Positions 41,104-44,592 of a stretch of 44,592 bases of DNA are shown here, one piece after another. Position 1 is the first letter of the stretch. Every line of letters starts with the position of its first letter. The DNA lies in the NCBI GenBank assembly GCA_964572855.1, contig CAZNGF010000012.1, positions 1-44,592 on the forward strand, read 5' to 3'. The notes under the pieces are model-generated. The model saw only the letters and a program-made list of their open reading frames with translations. It did not search any database and was not told the origin of the DNA. The position numbers and the translations under genes were made by a program. This DNA comes from CAZNGF01 sp964572855. Its GTDB lineage: Bacteria; Bipolaricaulota; Bipolaricaulia; RBG-16-55-9; JAJCYT01.

Positions 41104-42092
41104 CCAGCACGACGACGCAGTGCCTGCTCCGGATGTACGAGGAGCGCTACGAGATGGAGGACTACCAGAAGGGCGTCCCGCGCTGGTGCACCGGCTGCGG
41201 CGACGGCGCGATCCTGGCCGGCGTGCAGCGGCTCTGCCGCGACGAAGGATTGCGGCCCGAAAAGACCGTGTTCGTCTCGGGCATCGGGTGCTCCAGCCGG
41301 CTGCCGCACTACATGAATACCTACGGCTTCCACGGCATCCACGGGCGCGCCTTCCCGATCGCGGAGGGCATCCGCATGAGCCGGCCGGACCTGCACGTGT
41401 TCGTGAGCACGGGCGACGGGGACTGCTGCAGCATCGGCACGGCCCACTGGATCCACGCCGTGCGCTACAACATGCACATGACCGTCATGATGCACGACAA
41501 CCAGGTCTACGGTCTGACCAAGAAGCAGGTCTCGCCCACCTCGCCCCTCGGGCTCAAGACCAACACGACCCCGCGCGGCGCTTACCTGGACGCGCTCAAC
41601 CCGCTCAGCGTCACGCTGGGGGTCGAAAACGTCTCGTTCGTAGCCCAGGCCGTGGATTGGATTCCCGAGCTGCTCTACGACACCCTGCTGGCGGCCTACC
41701 GCCACCGAGGGTTCTCCTTCGTGCGCATCGTGCAGCGCTGCCCCGAGTTCCTGCCGCGCCTGCTCGACCCCTGGGTGCGCGATCCGCAAAAGGTGCAGCT
41801 GCTGCACCACGAGCGCGGGTTGAAGCTGCCGCCCTCGCTGGCCTCGATCTACCCCAACCAGCTGAGCCACGACCCGCGCGACATCCACCGCGCGCGCGAG
41901 GTGGGCTCGTCGTTCGATCCCATCCCCGTCGGGATCCTGTATCACGACCCCGAGGTGCCCTGCTACGAGGACCTGCGGCGGGGCAGCGAGCCGCGCACGG
42001 CCGAGATGATCCGGCGCGGCCTGGAGGCCGAGCTGGACAAGTTCACCATCTGGCCGCAGGAAGACGAAACGGGGGCGAACGGCCATGGCTGA
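41100..42092 (+). CDS. korB: 2-oxoacid:acceptor oxidoreductase beta subunit
   Basis: This 330-residue TPP-binding subunit has the start P-R-W-C-T-G-C-G-D-G-A-I near residues 25-36, the thiamine-diphosphate/magnesium motif G105-D-G-D-C-C-S-I-G followed by D-N-Q-V-Y-G-L-T-K near residues 137-145, and V-S-P-T-S. This is the standard KorB fold. No extra ferredoxin domain is attached, so electrons must leave via a separate ferredoxin; the following gene supplies one. Its last eight bases overlap the start of that gene. The pair with the gamma-alpha protein makes a complete enzyme. Confidence 0.93.
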   Translation: MTSTTTQCLLRMYEERYEMEDYQKGVPRWCTGCGDGAILAGVQRLCRDEGLRPEKTVFVSGIGCSSRLPHYMNTYGFHGIHGRAFPIAEGIRMSRPDLHVFVSTGDGDCCSIGTAHWIHAVRYNMHMTVMMHDNQVYGLTKKQVSPTSPLGLKTNTTPRGAYLDALNPLSVTLGVENVSFVAQAVDWIPELLYDTLLAAYRHRGFSFVRIVQRCPEFLPRLLDPWVRDPQKVQLLHHERGLKLPPSLASIYPNQLSHDPRDIHRAREVGSSFDPIPVGILYHDPEVPCYEDLRRGSEPRTAEMIRRGLEAELDKFTIWPQEDETGANGHG

Positions 42093-44313
42093 GTCCAGCG
42101 CAGGGCGCAACGGCGGGACGGGCGCGCTCGCACACGAGTCGGCCTTCCAGCGGCACGTGGCCTTCTACCTCAACGGGACGCTGCCGGCCGCGGGGCTTTC
42201 ACCCGTCTCGGGGCGCGGGCTGCGGCCGGCGCTGCTGGCGCGCCACCGCGACCTGGACGCGCTGCGCTACGACTTCCCGCTCGTGCTGAGCGACGAAAGC
42301 GCGGAGGCGATCGTCTCGCTCTCCGGCCTGTTCGATCGGGCCGCCGAGGAGGCCGCGCGCGACGAGGGCGACCGGATGCGCTACCTGGCGCGCCGGCTCG
42401 AGCGCGCGCTCAGGGCGCGCGTGCGCGCGGCCGGGCCGGGCCGGCTCGCGGCGCTCTGGGACGAGGCCGCGGCGGCGCTGCCGGACGCCGATGGGGCGGA
42501 CGCCGCGCGGCGCCGGGAGGACCTGGCGCGCCTCAGGGCGGCGGTCGGGATCGACGGGGACGTGGTCGACTGCGACCGCGACCTGCCCGAGCGACTGCTG
42601 GATCACGTGTGGGCGCGCACGCAGGCGCGCAGGACGCACCGGACGCGCGCCGAGATCGACCGGCTCGCCCTCGGGCTGGCCGACATCCTGGCCGACGACG
42701 AGGCCAACGCCGGGGCGGGCCTGAGCGCCGAACGGCTCGAATCCTCCTTCGGGTCGGCGCTGGCCTCGGAGTTCGACTTCGGCGCGCTCTCGCAGCTGCT
42801 CACGACCGCCAGGCCCAAGCTCGCGCTCTCCGATGAACGGCGCGCGCGGGTCAGCCGGCTGCTGGAGACGCTGCGGGCGCAGCGCTTCTTCCCGGCCCGC
42901 GACGGCGGCGACGAGACCTACGGGTTCCGCTTCGACAGCTGTGCCGGGGCGCTGGCCGCCTACCGCGAGCGCCTGCCCGAGATGAGCGCGCTGGCCAAGG
43001 CCATGCTGGCCGCCGAGCTCGAGGTCGACGGCGCCTACCAGCCCGACGTGCACGACGCGCTCTTCGAGGCCCTCGGCGACGGGTTGGACCTCGACCTGCT
43101 GGCGCGCTTCCCGGACTACCTGGTGTGCCTGCACGCCAGCAAGCTGGAGGCCGAGGAGAGCGCGCGGCTGCTGGAGGCGCTCTCCCAGGGGCTCCCGCTC
43201 AAGGTGCTGCTCCAGACGGACGCTCTGGCCGACGCCACCGGCGCGGGCAACGGGCACCTGCCCTCGGGGCTGAGCGTCCGGCAACTGGCCAACGTGGCCG
43301 TCGGGATGGGCGGCGTCTTCGCGCTGCAGGCGCCGGGATCGCAGCTCTACCGCTGCCGCGAGCGCCTGGAACGGGGACTGGCCTTCGACGGGCCGGCGCT
43401 GTTTTGCGTCTACTCGGGCGCCGACGGCGCGATCGAGGCCCCGCCCTACCTGGCCGCCGCGGCCGCCCTGGAGTCGCGCGCGTTCCCGGCCTTCGCCTAC
43501 GACCCCGGCGCCGGCTCCGATTGGGCCGCGCGCTTCAGCGTGGCGGACAACCCGCAGGCCGAACGCGACTGGCCCGTGCACGCGTTCCAGTACGAGGACG
43601 AGGCGCTGCAGCGGCACGAGCAAGAGCTCGCCTTCACGCTCGCCGACTTCCTGGCGCTCGACGCGCGCTGCGCCCCGCAGCTGGCCGTCGTGCCGCGGGC
43701 GGACTGGGGCGACCACCTCGTCCCGCTGGCCGATTTCCTCAAGACCGAGCCGCAGGGGCTGCCCGATCGGGTACCCTACGCGCTCATGGTCGACGACGAG
43801 GGTGCGCTGCAGCGCGTGCTGGTGGGACACGCGCTCGTGCGCGCGGCCCGGCGCGGCCGCGAGGCGTGGCACACGCTGCGCGAGCTGGGCGGCGTGCGCA
43901 ACTCGTTCGCCGAGCAACTGCTGGCCCGCGAGCGGGCGGCGTGGGAGGAGGAACTGGCGGCGCGCGAGGCCGAGGCGGGCGTGGCCGCCGTGGACACCGA
44001 GGTCGCGGAGACGGCCGAGCCGGAGGCCGAACCCGAGCCCGCCGAGGCACCCCGCGCGCGCGACCCCGACGAGGCCTACATCGAGACGCCGCGCTGCTCG
44101 AGCTGCAACGAGTGCATCGAGATCAACGGCCAGATGTTCCAGTACGACGGGAACAAGCAGGCCTTCATCGCCGACCTGAGCGCGGGCACCTACGCCGAAC
44201 TCGTGCTGGCCGCCGAGCGCTGCCAGGTGGCCGTCATCCACCCCGGCAAGCCGCTCAACCCCGACGAGCCGGGCATCGAGGAGCTGCTCAAGCGCGCCGA
44301 GCCGTTCCGTTAG
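42085..44313 (+). CDS. 742-residue KorAB-linked protein: degenerate TPP-domain-like core plus one-cluster ferredoxin
   Basis: The C-terminal 75 residues form a ferredoxin with a single [4Fe-4S] set, C671-S-S-C674-N-E-C677 and C713-Q-V. An acidic Pro/Glu linker lies near residues 630-660. Residues 1 to about 320 are helical and unrecognised. Residues about 350-560 resemble domain VI of pyruvate:ferredoxin oxidoreductase: L-K-V-L-L-Q-T-D, A-N-V-A-V-G-M-G-G-V-F-A-L-Q, F-D-G-P-A-L-F-C-V-Y-S-G and F-P-A-F-A-Y-D-P. The G-D-G magnesium motif and its N-T partner are lost. The ATG lies inside the korB end. It is probably an electron-transfer and scaffold subunit of KorAB. The domain relation is from eye alignment only. 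Confidence 0.68.
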   Translation: MAESSAGRNGGTGALAHESAFQRHVAFYLNGTLPAAGLSPVSGRGLRPALLARHRDLDALRYDFPLVLSDESAEAIVSLSGLFDRAAEEAARDEGDRMRYLARRLERALRARVRAAGPGRLAALWDEAAAALPDADGADAARRREDLARLRAAVGIDGDVVDCDRDLPERLLDHVWARTQARRTHRTRAEIDRLALGLADILADDEANAGAGLSAERLESSFGSALASEFDFGALSQLLTTARPKLALSDERRARVSRLLETLRAQRFFPARDGGDETYGFRFDSCAGALAAYRERLPEMSALAKAMLAAELEVDGAYQPDVHDALFEALGDGLDLDLLARFPDYLVCLHASKLEAEESARLLEALSQGLPLKVLLQTDALADATGAGNGHLPSGLSVRQLANVAVGMGGVFALQAPGSQLYRCRERLERGLAFDGPALFCVYSGADGAIEAPPYLAAAAALESRAFPAFAYDPGAGSDWAARFSVADNPQAERDWPVHAFQYEDEALQRHEQELAFTLADFLALDARCAPQLAVVPRADWGDHLVPLADFLKTEPQGLPDRVPYALMVDDEGALQRVLVGHALVRAARRGREAWHTLRELGGVRNSFAEQLLARERAAWEEELAAREAEAGVAAVDTEVAETAEPEAEPEPAEAPRARDPDEAYIETPRCSSCNECIEINGQMFQYDGNKQAFIADLSAGTYAELVLAAERCQVAVIHPGKPLNPDEPGIEELLKRAEPFR

Positions 44314-44330
44314 GGCACGTGAATCCGGAT

Positions 44331-44364
44331 GCGAAGGGACTGGTTTGGTCGCCGGCCCCTTCGC
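44331..44364 (+). terminator. possible terminator of the redox operon
   Basis: GCGAAGGG at 44331-44338 pairs with CCCTTCGC at 44357-44364, 18 bases after the last stop. There is no T tract, so intrinsic termination is uncertain. No gene is supported between 44314 and 44592. Confidence 0.35.
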
Positions 44365-44547
44365 GTCGATGCCACAGCGGCACCGCCCCCATCATCGACA
44401 AAGTGGGAAAGCAGCTCTTGTCAATCCTGTGGGGTTTCGCTCCAGTGTCGTGGCTGTGAAAGCCCGTCACATCTCTGCAAGGGCATCGTTCGGAAGGAAG
44501 AGGATTGCAGAAGGTCGCTAGCGTTGAGATTTCACATTTGATGCACG

Positions 44548-44592
44548 AGTGTGAACTGAAGTTGACCCGGTTTCGTGGACACATTAAGACTT
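44548..44592. mobile_element. possible insertion-sequence terminus at the window edge
   Basis: The last bases, GTGAACTG..TTGACCC..TTTCGTGGACAC, resemble terminal inverted repeats of IS3-family elements (TGAAC..GACCC..GTGGACA). The element itself would lie outside the window. No transposase codons are visible here. Confidence 0.3.

Noticed and set aside
1..44592. tRNA, rRNA or tmRNA genes
   Set aside because: I scanned for T-loop-like GGTTCGA segments with flanking stems and found only matches inside coding regions. A tRNAscan-SE run would settle this.

Overview
The window is a GC-rich, gene-dense bacterial chromosome segment with no sign of a prophage or plasmid. Genes sit in short operons with many ATGA/GTGA stop-start overlaps and frequent GTG or TTG starts. 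Strong -35/-10 boxes and AGGAGG-type ribosome sites are visible. The gene set points to a deep-branching, partly anaerobic or facultative lineage: single-subunit-anchor (b558-type) succinate dehydrogenase, Asp23/Gls24 protein, tungsten-type aldehyde:ferredoxin oxidoreductase, ferredoxin-dependent 2-oxoacid oxidoreductase, and an RsmD without the usual DPPY motif. I lean towards Chloroflexota or a neighbouring Terrabacteria lineage. This is inference: no rRNA or other marker gene is present.

Layout. 1-870: lower-GC edge with a decayed fragment and an AbrB/RelE-type toxin-antitoxin pair. 880-6520: EamA exporter, aroA-aroE (shikimate pathway), then an Asp23 protein and a DASS anion transporter on the minus strand. 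6600-9360: thpR, a RimK-linked zinc-protease-like protein, rimK and a Crp-family regulator. 9580-12430: Glu/Leu/Phe/Val dehydrogenase with a GAF protein, convergent with fdhD. 12430-13150: gene remnants (RHS repeat, TPR). 13170-17000: coiled-coil membrane protein, quinone-oxidoreductase-like MDR protein, rsmD, msrB and a membrane methyltransferase. 17100-19740: copA behind a clear promoter and a CsoR-like palindrome. 19850-23590: sdhCAB. 23590-25320: palindromic repeats, an inositol-phosphatase-family gene and a second set of gene remnants. 25400-29000: DUF6364/VapC toxin-antitoxin pair directly upstream of cysS, then an amidohydrolase. 29040-31570: coupled AOR-TsaA-MoaD operon. 31720-34480: secreted two-domain protein, degenerate S41-like protein and a folded RNA or palindromic element. 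34480-36590: primary-type sigma factor, a small unknown protein and a 4HBT thioesterase. 36660-44320: five-gene redox operon. 44320-44592: intergenic tail, possibly ending in an insertion-sequence terminus.

The most interesting unit is the five-gene operon at 36778-44313. An NfnA/SudB-like FAD-NAD(P) subunit and a GltA/NfnB-like NADPH oxidoreductase are followed, with overlapping stops and starts, by a gamma-alpha fused 2-oxoacid:ferredoxin oxidoreductase subunit and its TPP-binding beta subunit. The last gene encodes a 742-residue protein. Its C-terminus is a one-cluster ferredoxin. Its middle looks to me like a pyruvate:ferredoxin-oxidoreductase TPP domain whose cofactor motifs are gone. 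Together they could link 2-oxoacid oxidation or reductive carboxylation to NADPH/NADH through a dedicated tethered ferredoxin.

Smaller themes: two remnant junctions where divergent genes have lost their 5' parts, at least two families of short palindromic repeats in leaders and spacers, and a TsaA-family gene wedged between a tungstoenzyme and its likely pterin sulfur carrier.
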